DNA of 64,000 bases, taken from assembly GCF_963678635.1 (NCBI RefSeq), contig NC_087063.1, forward strand, positions 36,184,540-36,248,539, given 5' to 3'. Source of the DNA: Symsagittifera roscoffensis (taxonomy: Eukaryota > Xenacoelomorpha > Acoela > Convolutidae). A model generated the notes under the pieces. The model worked only from the letters and a program-made list of their open reading frames with translations, was not told the DNA's origin and did no database searches. The position numbers and the translations under genes are program-made. How positions within the stretch are numbered: the first letter of the stretch is position 1; each line of letters begins with the position of its first letter. Below are positions 35,201 through 50,200 of this stretch, piece after piece.

Positions 35201-38200
35201 CATTTTTACTGCTGATGCGTAGATCAAGGCAATAAGTGCTAAAGACTTTCGTTTACTCTAGAGCGCACGGTGAACCAGCAGTCGATCCTGTTAATTGCCA
35301 AATGGGGAGGGGAGTTGACTCCGCTGGGAAGAGTGCACGCGGAGGCATTGGGTAAAGCATTTCGCTGCATGTACCCTGGAGGCTCTTCCTACAATGACGA
35401 TGGATCTGGTTTGTTGAGACTGCACTCCACCTTCAGACATGACCTCAAGATCTACGCTTCGGATGAGGGAAGAGTTCAAATGACGGCAGCTGCCTTTGCT
35501 AAGGTAGTTTAACGTTTATACAATAATGGAACAATCAAATAGAAACAAAAATGGTTTGCTGTTTCAATAAACCAAAGACATGTGTTTTAAAATGGATGCA
35601 GGAGTTATTTCATTCAAATGGTCTTTTTGCGAAATAATTGAAAGTAGTTATTGTCAAAACTTTCATTTTTTATTCAGACGTATTTTACACTTGCGAGAGC
35701 ATGTGTCTTGTAATCGGGAAGAAGACTTTTCTCACGTAAACAACTTTTCTTACATATCTCACTTGCTTCTCTTTCCTGCCTTATTACACTAGCGTCAGCT
35801 TAGTGTATTATTAGGAACCTTCTTTTTTCCAACCTAAGTCGCAAATATTAGTGTTCATTTTAAAAGTATTCATTTTGATCAATAATCGGCTATTAAGAAC
35901 TGTCAATGCTAAGTATATTAGCACAGACTATTAAATTACAAATAGCACTTTAGCTTCAAGGTATCATGGATATGTAGCGTATAGGTAGGGAAGGAGACCC
36001 GCAACAAAATATATCAGTCATATTTTTGCTTGTGTATGCGAAGTGCAATTTCGCCTCTGTGTAACATGTGCTTTGACATTCAAATAGTAATCAGTTAACC
36101 CAGTTGATGCATTTTTAGTTCATTAAATGAACCGAAAAATGCTATTTGGTGCAAGCACCATACCAGTAATAAAAACTCGATTTCCTAAATGTTCTATCTC
36201 AGTAGATCTCGCAATGTTTTTTAATAAATAATTTTTACATAATGTGGTTTTATGCTTTTGGATTTGTGATATAAAAAGATAGTGAGGATGTCTTCAGTTT
36301 ATTATATTACAAATTTTTACTTGCAAAGTTGTGTGTTTTTGATTTTGGTGCCACTTTTGCTGAATTGCTTTGGCAATTTATTAGCATGTATAGCCGCTCT
36401 ATTCGTGACTAGTGTTTGTCAGTGGTTAAGCGTGCGTGGCTGAGTGCTTAGTGCGTGAGACTCAAAATCTCTAGATTGCAGTAGGTCGCAGATCGAATTT
36501 TAGATCTCGCCATATTTTTACTAATTCGAGGCTTTTTTCTATTTTTTCTTATTACACTAACTAGAGCTGCTTTTTGTCGTGTTCTCGCTACTGTTTGCGA
36601 AGCTTCGCCTCTGTGTAATTGAACCTTAACAAAATTTCGGTTCGTTTCAACTTGGCTCAGTGGTTATGTGGTCACCTTTGCACCCTAAGTTCTGGGATTG
36701 GAGTCCCGGCCGGACCTTGTTTGTTTTAGTATGTATGAACTTGAAATTTGTGCCGGTAAAAATTGAATAGTCTGTCTTCTGTTTGTCTGCTCGAGTTTTG
36801 TCGTCTTAGTTATCACCTCACGGATTTTTCTTGCGCTGAAATTAATTTTAATTATAGTGGTATGTGCTGTACCATGCAGTATGACTTCGTATGTTTGCCA
36901 AGAGTAAACGTTTATCGAGATATTCAAAAATTTTGGTTGACGTTGTTGTTTTTTTAAATATTTTTCATTTTTTTTCTACCTAATTTTTTTTGTTTGTTGT
37001 ATCGCAAGTCTTGCGGAGCTTCGCTTCGCCTCTGTGTAACTGCTGCAATTTTTAATGAATGATTTGTTCACAGGGCTTACTAGCACTAGATGGGGAGTTG
37101 ACACCTATTCTAGTGCACATGGTGAAATGTGCAAAGACGAATGCACTGCTGGATCACGACGAGTCCACAGACGAAGCAGGAGACCCGATCGCTTCACAGG
37201 AAGATATCAAGGTCAAACTGAAGAGACTGTTTGGTAAAGACGAGAAATTCACTGCAGAAGACGCCGAGGCGGTGAGTTAGTAGGCTCAAAGAGAATGCAA
37301 ACATGAAATGGGCTCAATCCGAAAGAAGTCTGAAGCAGTCAAAGTTGATTTTCATGCATTCGTGCCTAACTTTTGACATTCAACTTTTACTGTTAAATTG
37401 TTTTCTGTTGTCTTTTCAAAACTTACTGCACGCCAGTTCCAAATATAAAGAGAAGAGAAGAAGTCCAATTGCTTTAATTGCAAATGTTAACTTCTGGTTT
37501 CAGCTGGCGCCCACAGGTAGCCATTCTTTACGGAATTCAATTGAGGTGATCGGCAACCCAGTGCAGCTATGTGAGAGTGTATACCAAATGATTCAGAAGG
37601 TTGCCGCCCAGATCAGGCACTGGGCAGTTGTGCCAAACAAATTCCAGAGTTAGTTCGAAATTAGCAAGCGAAGCTCAACCAAGTAGTTGTTTCGTTAGTG
37701 AGCAGTTTCTTGTAAAAAAGCTAAATTGAGTTTAAACCAGGGGCGGATATAGGGGGGCAAACGCCCTCCTTCCTCCCCCCCCCCCCCCCCCCCCCAGGGA
37801 TTCGACCACCTGCTGACTCAAAGGGTCCCCCCTTTGTACTATTTTGAGATATCCATTTTTGGCGGACGGACCCTAAAATTTTTCTGAAGGCGCCATTATA
37901 TACTAATTTTCAGGAAGGAGCGCCCGCGGCGCAGAAAATTTGTCTCTAAAACAGGGTAACTTAGTGTTATGGCAGAGCTCGGAAAATCAATTTGTCGACC
38001 CCAAAAAAAAGGTCGACAAAATTTGTGTGTATCAAAGTTTAAACCCTAGTTGTGCGTATCAAAGTTTATTTTGTGAATGCATTTGCTCAAAAAGAATAAC
38101 GTATAAACCATGGTTTTAATTTTTAGACTTGACACTATACAACAGTGAGTCGTTTGAAATGATGGCACGCAGGTGGAGTAAACTGGAGAAGGACTTTAAG

Positions 38201-41200
38201 ACGCGCTGTTCAGACAAGCACCACAACGTCCACTGTATCCCGGGGGGTAGTGGGGGAGGGGAAGTGGAGTACATGTTCGACATCTCCAAGATTCCAGACA
38301 TCTACGACTGCATCAAATACGACGCACTCCACAACTCACACCTCCCCCTTCCATGTCAGAATGAGTTGTATGCTGCGTCCAAGGCACTCGCTGACGTTAT
38401 CGTTCCCCAGGTACTAGTTTTCGATTTATCGGAATCAACGAAAGAGAAGGTGAGATGTTGTCTCAACTTTGTAGAAAAGCAAATCTTTGAAGCAATTTTG
38501 TCATTGGAGCTTTCTCTAAAATTTAATAGGGCGTTTAATTTTTTTAAATAAAATAATCAGCGAATAAGGCGGCGGAGTACGACTGTTGTGCCGTAATCAA
38601 ATCGATGGGCTTCAGGAGTACGGGATGACGGCAAATGAGAAGTTCAAGATAGCGTTGAAGCTGTGCACTCCTCTGCTGCGAAAGATCAGGTGTGATTTGC
38701 AGAGAAATCTCGACCAATCGGCCTACAGACTGCATCCAAAGTTAGCATCTACTGGTTCATTTTCGTTAAAACAAAATCTGAATGTTTCAGATGAAAAGAC
38801 AAAAAAGAAGCGGCTTGGGTCTTACGATGCCCCTATTGTAGTTTTCAAAGCTTTATTTTTGAGTTTTGGTATGCAACTAAATTCTCCAGGCACGATCGAG
38901 TATTCAAACTCAGAATGTAGATTGAAGACGAAAATTCAACTATGCCATTTGCCAGAAATTAGTTAAAAAGATTGTGCGCCATTTAATTTGGAAATTTATC
39001 TGGTTGCTTTTAGTTTAAGAGTCGATGAACGTTTTTTTTTTTCAGAAAAATTGTAAAATTGGTTCAGGCACAAAAATACTTTTTCGCAGTTTGACTTTTG
39101 ATTTCTTTTTAAGTTCACTTCTTTTCTTTTGTTAAAAGAAGGCAAACTTCACTATCAAACAGCAAAAATGTAAAGGTCACGACAAACGTGATCGACTTCT
39201 AACTTCAAAAATGGAATCTAATATCAAATTTTCCAGCGAAATACGAGATCTATCTATTGATTCATTTTTCTCAAGTTGGGTTAATTTTATCAAAAAAGTG
39301 TCAAGCATAAATTGTTCAAGAAATTTAAAGAGCTATAAGGTCATCTCTTTTTTATATGAAATTCTAAAGCTGAGAGTTTTTTTTTTATTACTGTTTCTTT
39401 GCGTTCATTGACTCTTTTCCAACTATATGTTGGCTATGTTTATCAGTTCAAATTGATTTTTGGTTGTTTTTCTTGCTTCTTGGTAAAATTTCGTTTGAGA
39501 TAAACACTTTACTTTCTATGCAATGCAACGTGTGCTGTCATGAACGCAGGTTAGTGAGTCATTTCAAATGAGCCCTTGGTAAATTATGATTATAAGTATC
39601 ATTTAACAATCGGAGCGTGGTGTCAGTTTGTGGACTCTATGTTTTTCAACTTCAGTCGCAAATAAAAAGCTCAATTATTTGGTGGCAGTTTTGCAGCGAT
39701 AGCATTATATCTGGTTTAATTTTGATGCATTTTTTATCTGTTTTTTGGTGGCTATTGTTTAAAGATTGTTCAATCGTCATAGAGCAGATGCTAGAATTTG
39801 ACTCTTAATCTTTAGGTTGGGTTTCAACTCAGCCAATGCATGCCATTTATTAGTTGAACCTTTTCTTTCCTTTTTAACTTTTTGACTCCTTTTAGATCTA
39901 GTTTTTGCCGTTTTCTCGCTGGTGCTTGCGAAGTTACAGCTTCTACTCTATATTAATTATTGGCTTCCTATCGAACTCATAATTTGTTATTGATGAAAAA
40001 AAGTTTTACTTTTTTCAGATATGTTAACTGGATTTTCAAAAAAAAATTGCTTGGAATGTCCTTCTCTGGTAAGTTCACTTCACTTCCTTTGTAGAAAGGC
40101 AGGCAAACTCCAGTATTGAGCAGCAAAACTATAAAATTCTCAGAAAACGTAAACGGCTTTTAGTTTCGGAAGTGGATTTTGTTTTTCAAGAGTCAATATC
40201 ATAGTTCAGACTTTTATATAGGTCGTGGTGATGTTTTGTTTTTTTTTTTGCATAGGAAAATTTTTAAAATTTGTTTACGCTCAATTTTTTAATTTTTGGC
40301 ATTTTGATTTTTTTTTCTGATTAAATTTTGTTGAAAGGCAGCCACAGCAAAAGTGTAATTTTGAACAGCAAACGTTTTAAGATCTCCATAAAAGTGATCG
40401 ACTTCAAGTTTCGAAAGTGGATCTTAATTTTTATATTTCGTAGCAAGATATAAACTTTATCTATTGATCCATTTTTCTCCACTCGAGCATAGTGTATTAG
40501 TGTGACTTTAATTTTTTCCCAACCTAACTTGCAAATAAAAGTCTTTTTCGATCGTAGAGCGTCCGTGGCTGAGAGCGAAGGACGTGAGACTCCAAATCTC
40601 GAGGTCGCAGGTGCGATACCGACTCCTTGCAAAGATTTTACTAACTCGAGACTTATTTCTACTTTTTCACTTTTTAGAGTTGCTTTCTTGTCGAGTTATC
40701 GCTAGTGCTATCTTAAATTGTTCTTGAAAATCAAAGAGCTTTAATGCCATATTTTTTGTTCTTTGAAATTAGAAAGTTTTTTCTTCGAAGTTTTTTCCTG
40801 TTTCTTTGAGATCATTGACTATTTTCCAACTGTCTGTTGGCGATGTTTAAACTGAAAAAGCGCAAACATTTCACAAAAACTCAGAAACTGAAAAAATTTT
40901 CGAATCTATTGTCAATTTCAAACTAAGTAGAACAAATCACAAAAGCGTAAACATCTTTGAATGTTGAAAAACTGAAATTGATTTACGCCTTTTTTTAAAC
41001 AAACTGTTGGCTATATGTAGCTTATATTCAACAATGTTCAAAACGTTTTATAAGAATTTGCACTTTGCAAAGATTTTCGGTAATTACCATGGGCTCATTT
41101 CCCAGTGTCTTAGTTTTTAATGTCGTAGCTTTATTAAATGAATAAATCATTAATTTATCAATTGTTTGCATTAATGATAGGAAGTATCATTATCACTGTA

Positions 41201-44200
41201 AATTGGAATCTAATACCTCATGGCTGTAATTAACTTGAACTAATTAAATGTTGCATGGAGTGAGCTGTTTCCTCTGAATGTGTATCGATTCTTCCTTATA
41301 CTTTTTTGCATCAATTTCTTACCAAAGAAACTACAGTAATATAAAAAGTGTTTCATTATAAAATCTCCCGCTAAAATTGAATTTCAGCGAAAGTTGAAAT
41401 GATGAATAGTCGGTTCGTCGTTCTCTAAAACATTTTGTTTTGGTCTGAAGTTTTTCCGATTTTTCGCTAAACCTGTTTTCCGTAGATAGCGCATCGGTTG
41501 ATCGACAGAAGTGCTATCATTTCAGGTTATTGTGTTTTTAAGAGTAATGAACGTAGTGAGCACTCTTATATAGGTCTTACTGATTTTTTTTTAGTTTTTT
41601 TTTCAATTTCATGCTCAATTTTGATTTTTCGCGGTTTGACTTGTGATTTCTTTTTAAGTTCAGTGCATTTCAATTGGCGCAAACAATTTTTTCTATTGAT
41701 TCAGTTTTCTTAATTTGGGTTAATTTTATTTAAAAAATGGCAACCTTAAAAGCTACTTTCAATTCAAAAAGCTCCAAATAAAAGTTCAGTGCATTTCCAT
41801 TGTTAAAAGAAAGGCAAAACCTACTTTCAATTCAAAAAAAGCTCCACATAGAAATTCAGTGCATTTCTATTGTTAAAAGAAAGGCAAATTCTACTATCGA
41901 ACAGCAAAATTGTAAAGTCACGAAAAACGTGGTCGACTGCTAATTTTGAAAATGGATTTTAATTACCAGATTTCCAAGTGAAATAAAAGTTTTACCTGTT
42001 GATCTAGTTTTCTCAAATTGGGTTAATTTTAACAAAAAAAAGTCCATAAAAAATTTTTCTTCAAATTCGAAGAGCTTTAAGGTCATATATTTTTTTCTTC
42101 GAAATTCAAAAGTTGAAGATTTTTGAAAAAAAAAGCCAGTTTTTCTTTCAGTTTCCTTGCGTTCATTACTCTTTTGCAAATGTCAGTTGACCAGTTCAAA
42201 TTTTTTTGGGGATTTTTTTTGGAATATATTTAAAGTTTTGAGATATACTCATCGCATTGAAATTTCATTTTTTATTAAGTTATCGGCTTTTTTTCATATT
42301 GCATATGTTATGTTTCTCTAGCTCTGCATTAGATACCTTAAAACAAAACAAAATAATCAACTTCAGGGTTTTGTTTGCTTAAATGTTTTAAATTAGCTTA
42401 ACTTTTAGCCAATTAGAAAATTTTCAGTAGCTTTATTTTAGTTAGTTTAATATTAATGTAGTGTTTTGTTGTTAATTAGTTTAATTAAGAGTCATGAATG
42501 TAATGATTACTTTTTTTATAGGATTTGGTGTTTTTTAAGGAAGAAATCTTAAATTTTGCTCACGCTTAAATTTGATTTTTCGCAATTTGAAGTTTGATTT
42601 TTTTAAGTTCACTTTTTCTTCGTTGAAACGAAGGCACACTCCTCTATCGAACAGCAAAATTGAAAACGTCACGAAAAACGAATGGTAAAGGTTTCGAAAG
42701 TGTATTTACACAAGCAATGCTTCTGTGATAGTATGAACTCTTTTTTTCCGACCTAAGTCGCAAATATTAGTGTTCATTTTGAAAGTGTTCATTTTGATCA
42801 AAAACCAGCTATTAAGTACAGCCAATGGTATGGATATTAACTCTGACTATTATAATACAAATAGTACTTTAGCTTCAAGATGTCATGGATCTGTAGCGTA
42901 AAGGTAGGGAAGGAGCCCCACAACAAAATAATAGGGTTCGATTCTGGGCAGATTTGGATGTTTTTAACGAACTTTTTCTTATACTAGTTAAAATACGTTC
43001 GTTCTATAAATTGAGGCATGTCAGTTGATAAATTTCTTTTTTTTCAAATTGACTGGTACTGCTAATGCGTCATATATTTGGCATGCGTCACTAAGCAATT
43101 ATGTAGACTCATAATTGGCGTGCGTCACATAAGAAAATTTGTAGACTCAAAGTTTTACTCATTCAGTTTTTCCCAGTAGCGTTATCAGTCATATGTTTGC
43201 TTATGTATGCGAAGTGCAAATTCCCCTGTGTTTAATTTTCAGATTTCAGAGTGTAATAAAAAGTTTTCCTATTGATCCAGTTTTGTCAAATTGGGTAAAC
43301 TTCAGTACCTTTGCAATCCAAAGAGCTTTTAGGCCGTATATACTATTTAAAATTTGATTTTTTCAAAAACTAAAGTCAGTTGTTTTATTTCCTTGCACTC
43401 GTGACTCTTTTCCAACTGTCTGTTGGCTATATTTAATATTTTCAGATAGCTTAATTAGTTTTGGAAAACAGTGGATTTGTTTCATCCTACTTTGCGACTT
43501 GCAAATGCGAAGTGCAGCTTATATATTCCTACCTTTCGTTTTCTGACCAATTTTTATGCATTAAAGCCAAATTTTATTTGTCAATTGGAATCATTGACAC
43601 TGGACATGTTGCTTGTATGAATTTCTCCGAATGTTTTTTTTTCGTATATTTCCTTCGCCTCCTCCTAAAGTTTGGGCTCAAATTAGTGAGACTGTTGTAT
43701 ACGTGCATCAGAATGGCATTCTGAACATCGATTTTTTAAATAATCTAAGAAACTAGTAATCATGATAAAGGTCTAAGTAATTGCAGACAGAATACTTTTA
43801 TGGCTGTTAATTCGGAGTAAGTGATTAATTTGAATTTATAGTGTTATAGATAAGTTGATAATTAACTTGTTTGCTATTAACCAATATGTAGGTAACTAGG
43901 TCTGGCTCAACATTTTTTTTGTGTAGCCTATAGCTGTTTATATTACACTTGCGAAGGAATGTGTTTTAGTACGAGCGTTTTTTTCCAATCTAAGTCCTAA
44001 ATATTGGTGCCACTTTTGGAGCCATTTTACTGCTTTTTGATAGCATGTGCTTTGACATTCAAATAGTAATAAGTTAACCCAGTTGATGCATTTTTAATTC
44101 ATCAAATTGACCGAAAAAGGCTATTTTTTTTTCAACAACAACAATCATCAAAAGTAAATTTTCTAACTCAATATATCTCAATATAATTTTTCTAACTCAA

Positions 44201-47200
44201 TATAATTTTTACATAAGGTGGCTTTATGCTTTGCATTTGTTACATGCAAAGTTAGTGTGGATGCCTTCAGTTTGTTTTATTCAAATAATTACTTGAAAAA
44301 TTGTGTCTGTTTGTATTTGGTGCCAGTTTCGCTGGCAATTTATTAGCATATGTAGCTGCTTTACTCGTGAATTGTGTTTGTTGGTGGTTAAGCGTGCGTG
44401 GTTGAGAGGTTAGTGCGTGAGACTTGAAATATCTTGATTGCAGTTGCTAATGTCTGTCGTAGACAATTGTATGACAAGCCTTTTACAAAGAAGCTGTTTA
44501 TTTCGTCAGGGGATGGCGGTCATTTCTTTCTTTGCTTAGTAGCTATTTGTGCTGTGCTGATTATGGAGTTGTTCAAGGTACGTTCACACGCGGTTGTTCC
44601 TTGCTTGTTGATATTTTTACTCCGAACAATTCGATGATATTTAGGTCGATGTTTTGTTCATCTGTTACCAAGCCTTCATTCTTAAGATCAAAAGTCTTTG
44701 CTTTGCAAAGCCGTCTGGAAAAAACGCCTTTGAAAAAATTGTTATTGAGAAAGGGATAGAAAAGGAGTTAAAACTCTAGATAATGTCATTATTTTCATTC
44801 TACTTGACAATTGTGTTTTAACCAAACTTACTTAGTTTTGGAACTTCTGGTATAATTTTTTTTGGTGTTAATTGATAGGATTATTTTCAATATCCGATCT
44901 GGTAGTAGTATGACTGTCAGGAGAGATTGTTTTTTGATGCTCTAGTTGAAATTTTGCAATATCAGCATCCGTCAGATTTTCACATACTTAGAAACACAAT
45001 GGCAATAATGGAAGTTTGATAGTGTTAATGTTTTGCCTAGGATATCGTTCAGAAGTTGATACGTTTTTTTTAAGACTACTATTGAATTTTTACGTTTATT
45101 AAGAGTAATGAACGTAGTGAAGACTTTTACATAGTTCTTGCTGATTTTATTTTCAGGAAAGCCTTAAAATATTGGTGCACTTAGGTAAGTATGCACTTTT
45201 TGAGTTCAAATGAAATTCATCTGCTGAAAGTGGCGTAAATAGCATTTTCCAAATATGAACGTGCAAATGGCAGGAAAATTCGTGAACGATTTCTAGTTTC
45301 GAAAGTGGAATTTAGTTTGTAGATTTCCAGCGGAATCAAACATTTACCTGTTGATCCAGTTTTCTCTGGTTGGGTTAATATTATCAAAAAAGCGCCCATC
45401 ATAAATCGTTCTAGAAAATCAAAGAGCTTAAAGGGCATCTATTTTTTCTTTGAACTTCGAAAGTTGAGGTTTTTTCAACAAAGTGTTTTTTTTCTATGTT
45501 TACTTGCTTTCATTACTCTTCCAATTTTCGATTGGCTTTGTTTCAATTACCATTTCTTTGGGAATGTTAAATTCTTTTGATGGTTTTCTCAAGATTTCAA
45601 ATTTAGCAAACTAATTTTTCTAATCTTCAACTTTCTTGTTTTCTAGATTTACGAGTCGTTTGGTTAGTTTTGGTGCATTTAACCATCATTTCGGTCCTGT
45701 ATTTTAAACAATTTGGTTTTGTGGTGTTCACTAGCATCATATAACTTTTCCAAAAATTAGTTACCATATGCGGCGTTATAAGGAAATGTATATCCTGAAA
45801 AACGATTGCTATATATATTTGTTTCAGATTCTGTTCTAGAGGGAAGAAGCAATGTTCAAAAGCTTTTACTAATTCAATAGTTTCGAAACAAAAAAGTTTT
45901 CTTGATATATGAACTGAGCCTAACAACTTTGAGATTTGTCTGTAATTTGGTTGGTTAATACTCCATTTGAGAATATATTTTTATGAAATTCTGAAAACAT
46001 ACATTTTCCACAGTATCTTTGGTGAAATTGACGTGTGACATATTAGAGGTACTTGAAGACTTTTTCTGATCTAAACTTTTTTCTTATGAAATTTTTAAGT
46101 TAAGTTAATTGCATATAACAACTGATTTCTTAAGCGAGTATACCTTGATCGAAGAGCCTTGTGGATCTGGTTCAGCTTACAACATTTGTTTGTCATTTTT
46201 ATCACGACACCCCAACCATGAGTGCTTCTGTTTCAGGTTTATAATTGAGTATAAAGACTAATTAACCAGCTTTTATTTTTGTTTGTTTATTGCCATGTTT
46301 AGGTTAGACAAAATATCGAGCAGAAAATCTATAGATGTTGTTAATGCGTCAATCGTTTGAATTATGTTTTCAGTGATCTTTTTTTCAGATGCATAATAAT
46401 CGCTTCACCAAAATTGAATGGTTTGAGTCATTTTGATTAGTGCTATATATTGAAGTTTTTTTTATCAACAAAAACAGTTTTTAACATCCGTTATGTTATG
46501 GTCCAAATCAATTACTTCATTACAAAGGTTATTGATTTCGCTAATGTTTGGGTTATTGTGAATCGTGTTCAAAGCATCGCCTCTTTTGTACAAACAATAA
46601 ACTTGGTTTAACTCTCCCTCTCCCGAAAAAATTTGTCGACATTTTTTTTAAATTTGTCGACCAAATTGATTTTCCGAGCTCTTCCAAAGCACTGAAAAGA
46701 CCCTGTTTTATTCGAAGTTTTCTGGGCCGCAGGCAAAATTTTGAAAAAAATAGGCCTAAAAAGGCGTTTTTTGGCATTATTGGAAAATTTTGACCAAGTA
46801 ATCGCGTTTTTTTTTGGCGCGCTCCCTCTCGAAATTAGTAAATATTGGCGCAAAAGGCGCCTGTAGGAAAATTTTAGGGTGAGTCGGCCAAAAATGGATA
46901 TCTCAAAATAGTACAAAGGGGGTGACCCTTTGGGTCGGCAATGGATCGAATCCCTGAGGGAGATGCGTCCGCCCCCTCCCTAAATCCGCCCCTGTGTCTA
47001 ACTTTTCTGCTTCACACTTTGTTCTCTCTGATTGATTGATTATGCTTGTTCATTGTCATTGATTTTTTATCCAATTTTGCTCAAAGTTCTATTTTTTCTT
47101 TGTTTTATGTTTCTAGTTTTTCTGCTTTGCATTTGACATCAGTTCATTTTTTCTTGAGCTGAGCGAAGCATTTTCGTCTACAACCCATTTCCGTTTTTTC

Positions 47201-50200
47201 CGTAGCTTCTAAAAGCGCTCAATGTAATTGGAAACTCACCTGTACCATTCACTATCGAAGTAATCGTCTTGCTGATGGTTTTTTCTACTGCAGATTATGT
47301 GGATTTTGTCTAATTGCACTTTTGTGTCACTGTCATTTTCGCTAAGTGGACTTCAAAGGAAATCGGTGTTTCAGTAGCCAAGTCTCACCTAAAACTATTT
47401 AATAAGTTTATCGCAATAATTAGTCTACTCATCATGTACAGTCTTTAACTTCATGCCTGTGATTGTGTTTTTGACTTCGGTCTGAGATGCATTTTAGTCA
47501 CTAACCTGCTGATACTTTTACTTATAAGCTTATATTATCTACTATGTCTTGATAAAGAGTAATGAACGTAGAGAGTTTTTTTTTCAGGAAAAGTCCTAAA
47601 AGTCTCTAATAACTACAGATGAGCATTCATACATATTGATGCATTTATGATTGCAATTAGGTATATATGAACTTTTTGAGTTCACTTGAAAATCATCTGA
47701 AGAAAGTGACGTAAATAGCTCTCTCCAAATACGAACGTGGAAATGGCGCGAAAAACGTGAACTATTTCTAGTTTCGAAAGTGGAATTTAATTGTTAGATT
47801 TCCAGCGGAATAAAAACTTTACCTATGGACCCAGTTTTCTCTAGTTAGGTTCATGTTATCAAAAAAATGGCAGTCATTAATTGTTCCAGAAATTCACAGA
47901 GCTTAAAGGGCATCTATTTTTTCTTCTTTGAAATACGAAAGTTGAGATTTTTTCAACAAAGTCGGTGTTTTTTTTTTGTTTACTTGCGTTCATTACTCTT
48001 TTTCAATCTTCGATTGGCTATGTTAGATAAATATTCGAATTAATTTTTAACGGACTAGAATCTGCCTGAAGAGTTGTCTTTTTCATCATTGTCATGCACA
48101 TGTGTTCAACAGTTTCATCACTTCTGGCTATGCAAGATTGATGATTGGTCTTTTTTGTGCAATGTAGGTACTCTGAGAACATTTTGACGCCCAACAGACA
48201 AGTGCGCACCAGACTCTACTTCACGAGTGAGAGCCACATCCACTCACTCGTGAACATCATCCGCTATGGGGGACTGTTCCCGGATCCGGACAAGGAGTGG
48301 GCGGCCGCAGACAAGTACCTGTCCACTGTCACTGAACTTAACTACCTCTCCCATTTAGTTTTTCTTCTATACGAGGATCCAACCAAAGGTTTGCAAAGTG
48401 TTTTCATAGGGCGTTTCTCATTTATCCCGGCGGTAGATCGGGGTGGTGATTCTTGATGATTTCGTGTGAGACCAACATTCTTAAAAAATAGTTAAATCTT
48501 TTTCTAACTGGTTTTTTGTCTATCTTAGCGAAGTGCTATTTCGCCTCGAGGTGATATTTTTAGCGTTTTGTTTCATTAGTTTTTATAACCACTTTTAGAG
48601 AAAAAGGAGACTGAAAGATTACTCAGAAAGGGCCAATTTTTTTTACAAATTAAAGAATTATCATGCTATGTTCGCACGGAATAAAGCACTGTAGCTGAGC
48701 ACATCTTAAATAAATGACTTTTGAAAATACGACTTTTGCACTGAATAAACTACTTTTTAGGGTATTGGTCTTTTTTTTCAGATCTGAAATCGGAGGAGCG
48801 CTACAAATTGGAAGTGCAATTTAGTCCAGGCATCCGATATTGGGAAGAGACCAGTTCGTACCCTATTGGATCCAAGTTCTATCCAAAGTCACCGCCCAAT
48901 ATCCACGTAAGCTAAAGTTGATAATAGTCTTTTTGCCGATGATTTATACGAACATACTGTGATCACTGTGGAAGATAACTTGATGAGTTTTCTGTTGTAA
49001 TTACAAATTAATATGCGTTCGATTGAGGTCGATTTGCTCTAGATTTGAAATAGATATAAACAGAATCTAAAAGAAAGTAGATTTGATGATGCATGCCAAT
49101 AATGCATATTGTTTTGTGTAGGAGACCTCTGCGAAAGAGATCCTGAGCTACTCCTCGTCTGCAAAAACGCACACATCGGCTCCAGCGAGCAGTAAGAAAC
49201 ACGCTATACACACCCTTAAAGTGACTCCGGCTGCCGGGTCATCCTCCACTTCAGATCTGACCAACATCCAGCAAAGAGGTCGCCACAGGTCAGTGAGTCA
49301 AACCGTTTTTGTGTGCGTTTTTGTCCAGTCTTAAGCGGCTAATTTTTTTCTTAGGTTGATTACTCTTAGTTGTTGCATTCACACTATCACAATCAGTGGT
49401 CATCTGCTTGTCTCAAAAAGTATTTGAAAAAGTTGTTTTCTTGAGTTGAGGATCCTCGTTATTCTAAATTATTTAATTCGTTATTTACACTAGCAAACAT
49501 AGTTTATTAGTAGGCACCTTCTTTTTCCCCAACCTAACTCGCAAGTAAAAGTGTTCATTAAAAGTGATTACTTAATTAGTAGTAATTTTGCTATAATCAC
49601 GATCTGTAGCATTGGAAATTTCTTAGCATCTGTTCTCAGCTTTATCTTTGGTTAGTGTTTGTGATTTATTAAGCGTCTGTAGCTCATTGCTTAGTGCATG
49701 AGACTCGTAATCTCTTAGTCGCAGATGGTATCCGAGACGTAGCCGAATTTTTGCTAATTCGATTCTTATTTCTGCTTTTTTTATTGCCTTTATAGAGCTG
49801 CTTTTTGTCGGGTTTTTGCTTGTGTTTGGGAAGCTAAGCTTCGACTCTGTTTATTGTTGTTTTAATTACAATTAGCTTTTGTTGTGCTTGATTTTCACTA
49901 CAAAAAAAAATCTCTGAAATTTCGCACATTTCGTTTTTTATTCATACGACTGGATATTGAATTGAATTTTTGTTGTGTTCGAAGATCTGTTGAGAACCTG
50001 CAACGCAGAAGCAGCAGTGGTAATTCCAACGGCACAACAGTTAGAGTGGGGGCTTCTGATGCTGCGGGGGCGGCTGCGCCACAGAAACCCTCACCAGGGC
50101 ATGTCAGTAGTGCAAATGCACCGGCTTCAACCTCTACAAAACGAACTGTGACGAAGAACACTACTAGGAAGAAAGATGGCGCCAAGACTGTCGCAGGTCG

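Noticed and set aside
36428-36511. tRNA gene
   Set aside because: A and B boxes are present but no consistent cloverleaf; it lies in a repeated element.
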